A stretch of 64,000 bases of DNA, from contig OY282560.1 in assembly GCA_958295665.1 (NCBI GenBank), positions 48,360,333-48,424,332 of the forward strand, given 5' to 3'. The stretch comes from Tipula vernalis. Lineage: Eukaryota; Arthropoda; Insecta; Diptera; Tipulidae. Of the stretch, positions 1-11,152 are shown in pieces; positions within the stretch are counted from its first letter, which is position 1; the number at the start of each line of letters is the position of its first letter. Under the pieces are notes generated by a model that worked only from the letters and a program-made list of their open reading frames with translations, had not been told where the DNA came from and searched no databases. Made by a program: the position numbers and the translations under genes.

Positions 1-130
1 ATGACAGGTCTCGAAACCCTTAACTGCTGTACCAACGCGTGTTTAGATTCCATAATTATTTCCGTACATTTCATAGAAAATTCGATTTGATGAAAATCAC
101 CTTACTATAGATCAGACGATTCAGAGCTAT
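1..130 (+). repeat. Partial B subunit at the window edge
   Basis: This is the last 130 bases of a 181-bp B subunit, cut by the window start. It reads CTCGAAACC where nearly all other units read CTCGAGACC, so its palindrome is broken; the only other copy I saw with this change is in the unit at 13491-13824. Its tail is of the CACCTTACTATAGATC class that dominates domain 2. Confidence 0.95.
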
Positions 131-135
131 AAAAA
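128..135 (+). promoter_or_regulatory. TATA-box-like octamer at the B-to-A junction (reference copy)
   Basis: TATAAAAA matches the eukaryotic TATA consensus TATAWAWR. It arises where B's terminal GAGCTAT meets the A5 run opening the next subunit. The A-to-B junction reads AGCAGTAAAAATC and lacks it, so it occurs once per A-B unit. One copy near 24438 reads TATACAAA. A promoter function is inference only; the match is short and the sequence AT-rich. Confidence 0.3.
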
Positions 136-283
136 TCCAAAATCTGCAATTGTGCTCCGATTGCTGTTCTTGATACCTCTATTGAAAGGCCTCAGGACCT
201 GTACATTTTTAGGCCAACGAGTATTTAGGTTCCTTGATTCCATTGAAAATCACCTTACTATACATCAGCCGATTCTGAGCAGT
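131..283 (+). repeat. Subunit A, 153 bp (reference copy)
   Basis: A begins AAAAATCCAAAATCTGCAAT, continues with TGCTCCGATTGCTGTTCTTG, has its own middle (AAAGGCCTCAGGACCTGTAC, then a T5 run, GGCCAACGAGTATTTAGG), and ends CCGATTCTGAGCAGT. The first ~50 and last ~40 bases align with B, so A and B descend from one ancestral monomer. A is the subunit that multiplies in domain 3. Confidence 0.93.
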
Positions 284-340
284 AAAAATCCAAAATCTGC
301 AATTGTGCTTAGATTTCTGTTCTTGATACCTTTAATGACA

Positions 341-352
341 GGTCTCGAGACC
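341..352 (+). repeat. 12-bp perfect palindrome GGTCTCGAGACC in subunit B (reference copy)
   Basis: The 12 bases equal their own reverse complement and recur in almost every B subunit. A has no equivalent. Rare copies break it: 7-18 and the unit at 13491 (CTCGAAACC), the unit at 29782 (CTCAAGACC), two units near 58.4 and 58.8 kb (GGTTTCGAG), and AAGTCTCGAG copies near 34.7 and 50.5 kb. It could be a dimeric protein-binding site or simply chance sequence fixed by homogenisation. Confidence 0.7.
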
Positions 353-402
353 CTTAACGGCTGTACCAACGCGTGTTTAGATTCCATAATTATTTCCGTA
401 CA

Positions 403-429
403 TTTCATAGAAAATTCGATTTGATGAAA
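403..429 (+). repeat. Imperfect hairpin in subunit B (reference copy)
   Basis: TTTCAT (403-408) pairs with ATGAAA (424-429). Inside it AAAT pairs with ATTT around a TCG loop, separated by a small asymmetric internal loop. The structure falls largely in the ~28 bases specific to B, so it occurs once per 334 bp and is absent from A. It is conserved in nearly all copies; the unit at 465-798 has a C for G in the loop region. Whether it forms in DNA or RNA is not shown. Confidence 0.6.
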
Positions 430-3400
430 ATCGCCTTACTGTAGATCAGACGATTCAGAGCTATAAAAATCTAAAATCTGCAATTGTGCTCCGATTGCTG
501 TTCTTGATACCTCTATTGAAAGGCCTCAGGACCTGTACATTTTTAGGCCAACGAGTATTTAGGTTCCTTGATTCCATTGAAAATCACCTTACTATACATC
601 AGCCGATTCTGAGCAGTAAAAATCCAAAATCTGCAATTGTGCTTAGATTTCTGTTCTTGATACCTTTAATGACAGGTCTCGAGACCCTTAACGGCTGTAC
701 CAACGCGTGTTTAGATTCCATAATTATTTCCGTACATTTCATAGAAAATTCCATTTGATGAAAATCGCCTTACTGTAGATCAGACGATTCAGAGCTATAA
801 AAATCTAAAATCTGCAATTGTGCTCCGATTGCTGTTCTTGATACCTCTATTGAAAGGCCTCAGGACCTGTACATTTTTAGGCCAACGAGTATTTAGGTTC
901 CTTGATTCCATTGAAAATCACCTTACTATACATCAGCCGATTCTGAGCAGAAAAAATCCAAAATCTGCAATTGTGCTTAGATTTCTGTTCTTGATACCTT
1001 TAATGACAGGTCTCGAGACCCTTAACTGCTGTACCAGCGCGTGTTTAGATTCCATAATTATTTCCGTACATTTCATAGAAAATTCGATTTGATGAAAATC
1101 ACCTTACTATAGATCAGACGATTCAGAGCTATAAAAATCCAAAATCTGCAATTGTGCTCCGATTGCTGTTCTTGATACCTCTATTGAAAGGCCTCAGGAC
1201 CTGTACATTTTTAGGCCAACGAGTATTTAGGTTCCTTGATTCCATTGAAAATCACCTTACTATACATCAGCCGATTCTGAGCAGTAAAAATCCAAAATCT
1301 GCAATTGTGCTTAGATTTCTGTTCTTGATACCTTTAATGACAGGTCTCGAGACCCTTAACGGCTGTACCAACGCGTGTTTAGATTCCATAATTATTTCCG
1401 TACATTTCATAGAAAATTCGATTTGATGAAAATCGCCTTACTGTAGATCAGACGATTCAGAGCTATAAAAATCTAAAATCTGCAATTGTGCTCCGATTGC
1501 TGTTCTTGATACCTCTATTGAAAGGCCTCAGGACCTGTACATTTTTAGGCCAACGAGTATTTAGGTTCCTTGATTCCATTGAAAATCACCTTACTATACA
1601 TCAGCCGATTCTGAGCAGAAAAAATCCAAAATCTGCAATTGTGCTTAGATTTCTGTTCTTGATACCTTTAATGACAGGTCTCGAGACCCTTAACTGCTGT
1701 ACCAGCGCGTGTTTAGATTCCATAATTATTTCCGTACATTTCATAGAAAATTCGATTTGATGAAAATCGCCTTACTGTAGATCAGACGATTCAGAGCTAT
1801 AAAAATCTAAAATCTGCAATTGTGCTCCGATTGCTGTTCTTGATACCTCTATTGAAAGGCCTCAGGACCTGTACATTTTTAGGCCAACGAGTATTTAGGT
1901 TCCTTGATTCCATTGAAAATCACCTTACTATACATCAGCCGATTCTGAGCAGAAAAAATCCAAAATCTGCAATTGTGCTTAGATTTCTGTTCTTGATACC
2001 TTTAATGACAGGTCTCGAGACCCTTAACTGCTGTACCAGCGCGTGTTTAGATTCCATAATTATTTCCGTACATTTCATAGAAAATTCGATTTGATGAAAA
2101 TCGCCTTACTGTAGATCAGACGATTCAGAGCTATAAAAATCTAAAATCTGCAATTGTGCTCCGATTGCTGTTCTTGATACCTCTATTGAAAGGCCTCAGG
2201 ACCTGTACATTTTTAGGCCAACGAGTATTTAGGTTCCTTGATTCCATTGAAAATCACCTTACTATACATCAGCCGATTCTGAGCAGTAAAAATCCAAAAT
2301 CTGCAATTGTGCTTAGATTTCTGTTCTTGATACCTTTAATGACAGGTCTCGAGACCCTTAACGGCTGTACCAACGCGTGTTTAGATTCCATAATTATTTC
2401 CGTACATTTCATAGAAAATTCGATTTGATGAAAATCGCCTTACTGTAGATCAGACGATTCAGAGCTATAAAAATCTAAAATCTGCAATTGTGCTCCGATT
2501 GCTGTTCTTGATACCTCTATTGAAAGCCCTCAGGACCTGTACATTTTTAGGCCAACGAGTATTTAGGTTCCTTGATTCCATTGAAAATCACCTTACTATA
2601 CATCAGCCGATTCTGAGCAGTAAAAATCCAAAATCTGCAATTGTGCTTAGATTTCTGTTCTTGATACCTTTAATGACAGGTCTCGAGACCCTTAACGGCT
2701 GTACCAACGCGTGTTTAGATTCCATAATTATTTCCGTACATTTCATAGAAAATTCGATTTGATGAAAATCGCCTTACTGTAGATCAGACGATTCAGAGCT
2801 ATAAAAATCTAAAATCTGCAATTGTGCTCCGATTACTGTTCTTGATACCTCTATTGAAAGGCCTCAGGACCTGTACATTTTTAGGCCAACGAGTATTTAG
2901 GTTCCTTGATTCCATTGAAAATCACCTTACTATACATCAGCCGATTCTGAGCAGTAAAAATCCAAAATCTGCAATTGTGCTTAGATTTCTGTTCTTGATA
3001 CCTTTAATGACAGGTCTCGAGACCCTTAACGGCTGTACCAACGCGTGTTTAGATTCCATAATTATTTCCGTACATTTCATAGAAAATTCGATTTGATGAA
3101 AATCGCCTTACTGTAGATCAGACGATTCAGAGCTATAAAAATCTAAAATCTGCAATTGTGCTCCGATTGCTGTTCTTGATACCTCTATTGAAAGGCCTCA
3201 GGACCTGTACATTTTTAGGCCAACGAGTATTTAGGTTCCTTGATTCCATTGAAAATCACCTTACTATACATCAGCCGATTCTGAGCAGAAAAAATCCAAA
3301 ATCTGCAATTGTGCTTAGATTTCTGTTCTTGATACCTTTAATGACAGGTCTCGAGACCCTTAACTGCTGTACCAGCGCGTGTTTAGATTCCATAATTATT

Positions 3401-5140
3401 TCCGTACATTTCATAGAAAATTCGATTTGATGAAAATCGCCTTACTGTAGATCAGACGATTCAGAGCTATAAAAATCTAAAATCTGCAATTGTGCTCCGA
3501 TTGCTGTTCTTGATACCTCTATTGAAAGGCCTCAGGACCTGTACATTTTTAGGCCAACGAGTATTTAGGTTCCTTGATTCCATTGAAAATCACCTTACTA
3601 TACATCAGCCGATTCTGAGCAGTAAAAATCCAAAATCTGCAATTGTGCTTAGATTTCTGTTCTTGATACCTTTAATGACAGGTCTCGAGACCCTTAACTG
3701 CTGTACCAGCGCGTGTTTAGATTCCATAATTATTTCCGTACATTTCATAGAAAATTCGATTTGATGAAAATCGCCTTACTGTAGATCAGACGATTCAGAG
3801 CTATAAAAATCTAAAATCTGCAATTGTGCTCCGATTGCTGTTCTTGATACCTCTATTGAAAGGCCTCAGGACCTGTACATTTTTAGGCCAACGAGTATTT
3901 AGGTTCCTTGATTCCATTGAAAATCACCTTACTATACATCAGCCGATTCTGAGCAGTAAAAATCCAAAATCTGCAATTGTGCTTAGATTTCTGTTCTTGA
4001 TACCTTTAATGACAGGTCTCGAGACCCTTAACTGCTGTACCAACGCGTGTTTAGATTCCATAATTATTTCCGTACATTTCATAGAAAATTCGATTTGATG
4101 AAAATCGCCTTACTGTAGATCAGACGATTCAGAGCTATAAAAATCTAAAATCTGCAATTGTGCTCCGATTGCTGTTCTTGATACCTCTATTGAAAGGCCT
4201 CAGGACCTGTACATTTTTAGGTCAACGAGTATTTAGGTTCCTTGATTCCATTGAAAATCACCTTACTATACATCAGCCGATTCTGAGCAGTAAAAATCCA
4301 AAATCTGCAATTGTGCTTAGATTTCTGTTCTTGATACCTTTAATGACAGGTCTCGAGACCCTTAACTGCTGTACCAGCGCGTGTTTAGATTCCATAATTA
4401 TTTCCGTACATTTCATAGAAAATTCGATTTGATGAAAATCGCCTTACTGCAGATCAGACGATTCAGAGCTATAAAAATCTAAAATCTGCAATTGTGCTCC
4501 GATTGCTGTTCTTGATACCTCTATTGAAAGGCCTCAGGACCTGTACATTTTTAGGCCAACGAGTATTTAGGTTCCTTGATTCCATTGAAAATCACCTTAC
4601 TATACATCAGCCGATTCTGAGCAGTAAAAATCCAAAATCTGCAATTGTGCTTAGATTTCTGTTCTTGATACCTTTAATGACAGGTCTCGAGACCCTTAAC
4701 GGCTGTACCAACGCGTGTTTAGATTCCATAATTATTTCCGTACATTTCATAGAAAATTCGATTTGATGAAAATCGCCTTACTGTAGATCAGACGATTCAG
4801 AGCTATAAAAATCTAAAATCTGCAATTGTGCTCCGATTGCTGTTCTTGATACCTCTATTGAAAGGCCTCAGGACCTGTACATTTTTAGGTCAACGAGTAT
4901 TTAGGTTCCTTGATTCCATTGAAAATCACCTTACTATACATCAGCCGATTCTGAGCAGAAAAAATCCAAAATCTGCAATTGTGCTTAGATTTCTGTTCTT
5001 GATACCTTTAATGACAGGTCTCGAGACCCTTAACTGCTGTACCAGCGCGTGTTTAGATTCCATAATTATTTCCGTACATTTCATAGAAAATTCGATTTGA
5101 TGAAAATCGCCTTACTGTAGATCATACGATTCAGAGCTAT

Positions 5141-7144
5141 AAAAATCTAAAATCTGCAATTGTGCTCCGATTGCTGTTCTTGATACCTCTATTGAAAGGC
5201 CTCAGGACCTGTACATTTTTAGGCCAACGAATATTTAGGTTCCTTGATTCCATTGAAAATCACCTTACTATACATCAGCCGATTCTGAGCAGTAAAAATC
5301 CAAAATCTGCAATTGTGCTTAGATTTCTGTTCTTGATACCTTTAATGACAGGTCTCGAGACCCTTAACTGCTGTACCAACGCGTGTTTAGATTCCATAAT
5401 TATTTCCGTACATTTCATAGAAAATTCGATTTGATGAAAATCACCTTACTATAGATCAGACGATTCAGAGCTATAAAAATCCAAAATCTGCAATTGTGCT
5501 CCGATTGCTGTTCTTGATACCTCTATTGAAAGGCCTCAGGACCTGTACATTTTTAGGCCAACGAGTATTTAGGTTCCTTGATTCCATTGAAAATCACCTT
5601 ACTATACATCAGCCGATTCTGAGCAGAAAAAATCCAAAATCTGCAATTGTGCTTAGATTTCTGTTCTTGATACCTTTAATGACAGGTCTCGAGACCCTTA
5701 ACGGCTGTACCAACGCGTGTTTAGATTCCATAATTATTTCCGTACATTTTATAGAAAATTCGATTTGATGAAAATCGCCTTACTATACATCAGACGATTC
5801 AAAGCTATAAAAATCCAAAATCTGCAATTGTGCTCCGATTGCTGTTCTTGATACCTCTATTGAAAGGCCTCAGGACCTGTACATTTTTAGGCCAACGAGT
5901 ATTTAGGTTCCTTGATTCCATTGAAAATCACCTTACTATACATCAGCCGATTCTGAGCAGAAAAAATCCAAAATCTGCAATTGTGCTTAGATTTCTGTTC
6001 TTGATACCTTTAATGACAGGTCTCGAGACCCTTAACGGCTGTACCAACGCGTGTTTAGATTCCATAATTATTTCCGTACATTTCATAGAAAATTCGATTT
6101 GATGAAAATCGCCTTACTGTAGATCAGACGATTCAGAGCTATAAAAATCTAAAATCTGCAATTGTGCTCCGATTGCTGTTCTTGATACCTCTATTGAAAG
6201 GCCTCAGGACCTGTACATTTTTAGGCCAACGAATATTTAGGTTCCTTGATTCCATTGAAAATCACCTTACTATACATCAGCCGATTCTGAGCAGTAAAAA
6301 TCCAAAATCTGCAATTGTGCTTAGATTTCTGTTCTTGATACCTTTAATGACAGGTCTCGAGACCCTTAACTGCTGTACCAACGCGTGTTTAGATTCCATA
6401 ATTATTTCCGTACATTTCATAGAAAATTCGATTTGATGAAAATCACCTTACTATAGATCAGACGATTCAGAGCTATAAAAATCCAAAATCTGCAATTGTG
6501 CTCCGATTGCTGTTCTTGATACCTCTATTGAAAGGCCTCAGGACCTGTACATTTTTAGGCCAACGAGTATTTAGGTTCCTTGATTCCATTGAAAATCACC
6601 TTACTATACATCAGCCGATTCTGAGCAGAAAAAATCCAAAATCTGCAATTGTGCTTAGATTTCTGTTCTTGATACCTTTAATGACAGGTCTCGAGACCCT
6701 TAACGGCTGTACCAACGCGTGTTTAGATTCCATAATTATTTCCGTACATTTTATAGAAAATTCGATTTGATGAAAATCGCCTTACTATACATCAGACGAT
6801 TCAAAGCTATAAAAATCCAAAATCTGCAATTGTGCTCCGATTGCTGTTCTTGATACCTCTATTGAAAGGCCTCAGGACCTGTACATTTTTAGGCCAACGA
6901 GTATTTAGGTTCCTTGATTCCATTGAAAATCACCTTACTATACATCAGCCGATTCTGAGCAGAAAAAATCCAAAATCTGCAATTGTGCTTAGATTTCTGT
7001 TCTTGATACCTTTAATGACAGGTCTCGAGACCCTTAACTGCTGTACCAGCGCGTGTTTAGATTCCATAATTATTTCCGTACATTTCATAGAAAATTCGAT
7101 TTGATGAAAATCGCCTTACTGTAGATCAGACGATTCAGAGCTAT
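5141..7144 (+). repeat. Tandem 1002-bp trimer repeat (two copies)
   Basis: Units at 5141, 5475 and 5809 correspond to units at 6143, 6477 and 6811. Shared private marks are CCAACGAATATTTAGG in the first unit of each trimer, CATTTTATAG in the second, and the CATCAGACGATTCAAAG tail after the second. The third units differ in the B haplotype (CGGCTGTACCAACG versus CTGCTGTACCAGCG), so a later exchange altered one copy. Confidence 0.8.
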
Positions 7145-8814
7145 AAAAATCTAAAATCTGCAATTGTGCTCCGATTGCTGTTCTTGATACCTCTATTGAA
7201 AGGCCTCAGGACCTGTACATTTTTAGGCCAACGAGTATTTAGGTTCCTTGATTCCATTGAAAATCACCTTACTATACATCAGCCGATTCTGAGCAGTAAA
7301 AATCCAAAATCTGCAATTGTGCTTAGATTTCTGTTCTTGATACCTTTAATGACAGGTCTCGAGACCCTTAACTGCTGTACCAGCGCGTGTTTAGATTCCA
7401 TAATTATTTCCGTACATTTCATAGAAAATTCGATTTGATGAAAATCGCCTTACTGTAGATCAGACGATTCAGAGCTATAAAAATCTAAAATCTGCAATTG
7501 TGCTCCGATTGCTGTTCTTGATACCTCTATTGAAAGGCCTCAGGACCTGTACATTTTTAGGCCAACGAGTATTTAGGTTCCTTGATTCCATTGAAAATCA
7601 CCTTACTATACATCAGCCGATTCTGAGCAGTAAAAATCCAAAATCTGCAATTGTGCTTAGATTTCTGTTCTTCATACCTATAATGACAGGTCTCGAGACC
7701 CTTAACTGCTGTACCAACGCGTGTTTAGATTCCATAATTATTTCCGTACATTTCATAGAAAATTCGATTTGATGAAAATCGCCTTACTATACATCAGACG
7801 ATTCAAAGCTATAAAAATCCAAAATCTGCAATTGTGCTCCGATTGCTGTTCTTGATACCTCTATTGAAAGGCCTCAGGACCTGTACATTTTTAGGCCAAC
7901 GAGTATTTAGGTTCCTTGATTCCATTGAAAATCACCTTACTATACATCAGCCGATTCTGAGCAGAAAAAATCCAAAATCTGCAATTGTGCTTAGATTTCT
8001 GTTCTTGATACCTTTAATGACAGGTCTCGAGACACTTAACTGCTGTACCAGCGCGTGTTTAGATTCCATAATTATTTCCGTACATTTCATAGAAAATTCG
8101 ATTTGATGAAAATCGCCTTACTGTAGATCAGACGATTCAGAGCTATAAAAATCTAAAATCTGCAATTGTGCTCCGATTGCTGTTCTTGATACCTCTATTG
8201 AAAGGCCTCAGGACCTGTACATTTTTAGGCCAACGAGTATTTAGGTTCCTTGATTCCATTGAAAATCACCTTACTATACATCAGCCGATTCTGAGCAGTA
8301 AAAATCCAAAATCTGCAATTGTGCTTAGATTTCTGTTCTTGATACCTTTAATGACAGGTCTCGAGACCCTTAACTGCTGTACCAACGCGTGTTTAGATTC
8401 CATAATTATTTCCGTACATTTCATAGAAAATTCGATTTGATGAAAATCGCCTTACTGTAGATCAGACGATTCAGAGCTATAAAAATCTAAAATCTGCAAT
8501 TGTGCTCCGATTGCTGTTCTTGATACCTCTATTGAAAGGCCTCAGGACCTGTACATTTTTAGGTCAACGAGTATTTAGGTTCCTTGATTCCATTGAAAAT
8601 CACCTTACTATACATCAGCCGATTCTGAGCAGTAAAAATCCAAAATCTGCAATTGTGCTTAGATTTCTGTTCTTGATACCTTTAATGACAGGTCTCGAGA
8701 CCCTTAACTGCTGTACCAACGCGTGTTTAGATTCCATAATTATTTCCGTACATTTCATAGAAAATTCGATTTGATGAAAATCGCCTTACTGTAGATCAGA
8801 CGATTCAGAGCTAT

Positions 8815-10150
8815 AAAAATCTAAAATCTGCAATTGTGCTCCGATTGCTGTTCTTGATACCTCTATTGAAAGGCCTCAGGACCTGTACATTTTTAGGCCA
8901 ACGAGTATTTAGGTTCCTTGATTCCATTGAAAATCACCTTACTATACATCAGCCGATTCTGAGCAGTAAAAATCCAAAATCTGCAATTGTGCTTAGATTT
9001 CTGTTCTTGATACCTATAATGACAGGTCTCGAGACCCTTAACTGCTGTACCAACGCGTGTTTAGATTCCATAATTATTTCCGTACATTTCATAGAAAATT
9101 CGATTTGATGAAAATCGCCTTACTGTAGATCAGACGATTCAGAGCTATAAAAATCTAAAATCTGCAATTGTGCTCCGATTGCTGTTCTTGATACCTCTAT
9201 TGAAAGGCCTCAGGACCTGTACATTTTTAGGCCAACGATTATTTAGGTTCCTTGATTCCATTGAAAATCACCTTACTATACATCAGCCGATTCTGAGCAG
9301 TAAAAATCCAAAATCTGCAATTGTGCTTAGATTTCTGTTCTTGATACCTTTAATGACAGGTCTCGAGACCCTTAACTGCTGTACCAGCGCGTGTTTAGAT
9401 TCCATAATTATTTCCGTACATTTCATAGAAAATTCGATTTGATGAAAATCGCCTTACTGTAGATCAGACGATTCAGAGCTATAAAAATCTAAAATCTGCA
9501 ATTGTGCTCCGATTGCTGTTCTTGATACCTCTATTGAAAGGCCTCAGGACCTGTACATTTTTAGGCCAACGATTATTTAGGTTCCTTGATTCCATTGAAA
9601 ATCACCTTGCTATACATCAGCCGATTCTGAGCAGTAAAAATCCAAAATCTGCAATTGTGCTTAGATTTCTGTTCTTGATACCTATAATGACAGGTCTCGA
9701 GACCCTTAACTGCTGTACCAACGCGTGTTTAGATTCCATAATTATTTCCGTACATTTCATAGAAAATTCGATTTGATGAAAATCGCCTTACTGTAGATCA
9801 GACGATTCAGAGCTATAAAAATCTAAAATATGCAATTGTGCTCCGATTGCTGTTCTTGATACCTCTATTGAAAGGCCTCAGGACCTGTACATTTTTAGGC
9901 CAACGAATATTTAGGTTCCTTGATTCCATTGAAAATCACCTTGCTATACATCAGCCGATTCTGAGCAGTAAAAATCCAAAATCTGCAATTGTGCTTAGAT
10001 TTCTGTTCTTGATACCTTTAATGACAGGTCTCGAGACCCTTAACTGCTGTACCAACGCGTGTTTAGATTCCATAATTATTTCCGTACATTTCATAGAAAA
10101 TTCGATTTGATGAAAATCGCCTTACTGTAGATCAGACGATTCAGAGCTAT
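8815..10150 (+). repeat. Marked four-unit block, copy 1
   Basis: Four successive units carry diagnostic variants: CCTATAATGAC (8815), CAACGATTATTTAGG (9149), CAACGATTATTTAGG plus CACCTTGCTATAC plus CCTATAATGAC (9483), and CAACGAATATTTAGG plus CACCTTGCTATAC (9817). The same series recurs at 12489-13824, a shift of exactly 11 units (3674 bp), and in three-unit form at 18094-19095. Confidence 0.8.
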
Positions 10151-11152
10151 AAAAATCTAAAATCTGCAATTGTGCTCCGATTGCTGTTCTTGATACCTCT
10201 ATTGAAAGGCCTCAGGACCTGTACATTTTTAGGTCAACGAGTATTTAGGTTCCTTGATTCCATTGAAAATCACCTTACTATACATCAGCCGATTCTGAGC
10301 AGTAAAAATCCAAAATCTGCAATTGTGCTTAGATTTCTGTTCTTGATACCTTTAATGACAGGTCTCGAGACCCTTAACTGCTGTACCAACGCGTGTTTAG
10401 ATTCCATAATTATTTCCGTACATTTCATAGAAAATTCGATTTGATGAAAATCGCCTTACTGTAGATCAGACGATTCAGAGCTATAAAAATCTAAAATCTG
10501 CAATTGTGCTCCGATTGCTGTTCTTGATACCTCTATTGAAAGGCCTCAGGACCTGTACATTTTTAGGCCAACGAGTATTTAGGTTCCTTGATTCCATTGA
10601 AAATCACCTTACTATACATCAGCCGATTCTGAGCAGTAAAAATCCAAAATCTGCAATTGTGCTTAGATTTCTGTTCTTGATACCTTTAATGACAGGTCTC
10701 GAGACCCTTAACTGCTGTACCAACGCGTGTTTAGATTCCATAATTATTTCCGTACATTTCATAGAAAATTCGATTTGATGAAAATCGCCTTACTGTAGAT
10801 CAGACGATTCAGAGCTATAAAAATCTAAAATCTGCAATTGTGCTCCGATTGCTGTTCTTGATACCTCTATTGAAAGGCCTCAGGACCTGTATATTTTTAG
10901 GTCAACGAGTATTTAGGTTCCTTGATTCCATTGAAAATCACCTTACTATACATCAGCCGATTCTGAGCAGTAAAAATCCAAAATCTGCAATTGTGCTTAG
11001 ATTTCTGTTCTTGATACCTTTAATGACAGGTCTCGAGACCCTTAACTGCTGTACCAACGCGTGTTTAGATTCCATAATTATTTCCGTACATTTCATAGAA
11101 AATTCGATTTGATGAAAATCGCCTTACTGTAGATCAGACGATTCAGAGCTAT

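Larger units (their letters stand above)
131..464 (+). repeat. First complete 334-bp A-B unit (reference copy)
   Basis: I set the unit start at the A-run following AGAGCTAT. The unit is A (131-283) plus B (284-464). Later units up to 17164 start at 131 plus multiples of 334 with no length change, 51 units in a row. The start is a convention: the array has no natural boundary. The total is close to two nucleosome repeat lengths, which is common for satellite dimers. Confidence 0.95.
284..464 (+). repeat. Subunit B, 181 bp (reference copy)
   Basis: B shares A's opening AAAAATCCAAAATCTGCAAT but then reads TGCTTAGATTTCTGTTCTTG. Its middle holds the palindrome GGTCTCGAGACC and ends with GATTCCATAATTATTTCC. 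About 28 bases (around 396-423) have no counterpart in A and account for the size difference. The tail (GATCAGACGATTCAGAGC) aligns with A's tail (CATCAGCCGATTCTGAGC). B is lost or doubled far less often than A in this window. Confidence 0.93.

Noticed and set aside
128..283. Bacterial sigma-70 promoters (TTGATT or TTGAAA with TATACA) in each unit
   Set aside because: The spacing is poor and AT-rich sequence gives such matches by chance. A 64-kb satellite array points to a eukaryote.
131..464. CENP-B box in the unit
   Set aside because: No match to the TTCG...A..CGGG core pattern was found on either strand by eye; the nearest TTCG (in GAAAATTCGATTTG) lacks the CGGG half.
131..464. Transposable element or LTR as the source of the repeat
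   Set aside because: No terminal repeats, target-site duplications or coding remnants of transposase or reverse transcriptase are visible in any copy, and units abut directly.
131..464. rRNA spacer or tRNA/5S gene cluster as the repeat unit
   Set aside because: No part of the unit resembles 5S rRNA, tRNA or other structural RNA genes, and no Pol III A/B box pair or T-run terminator is placed sensibly.
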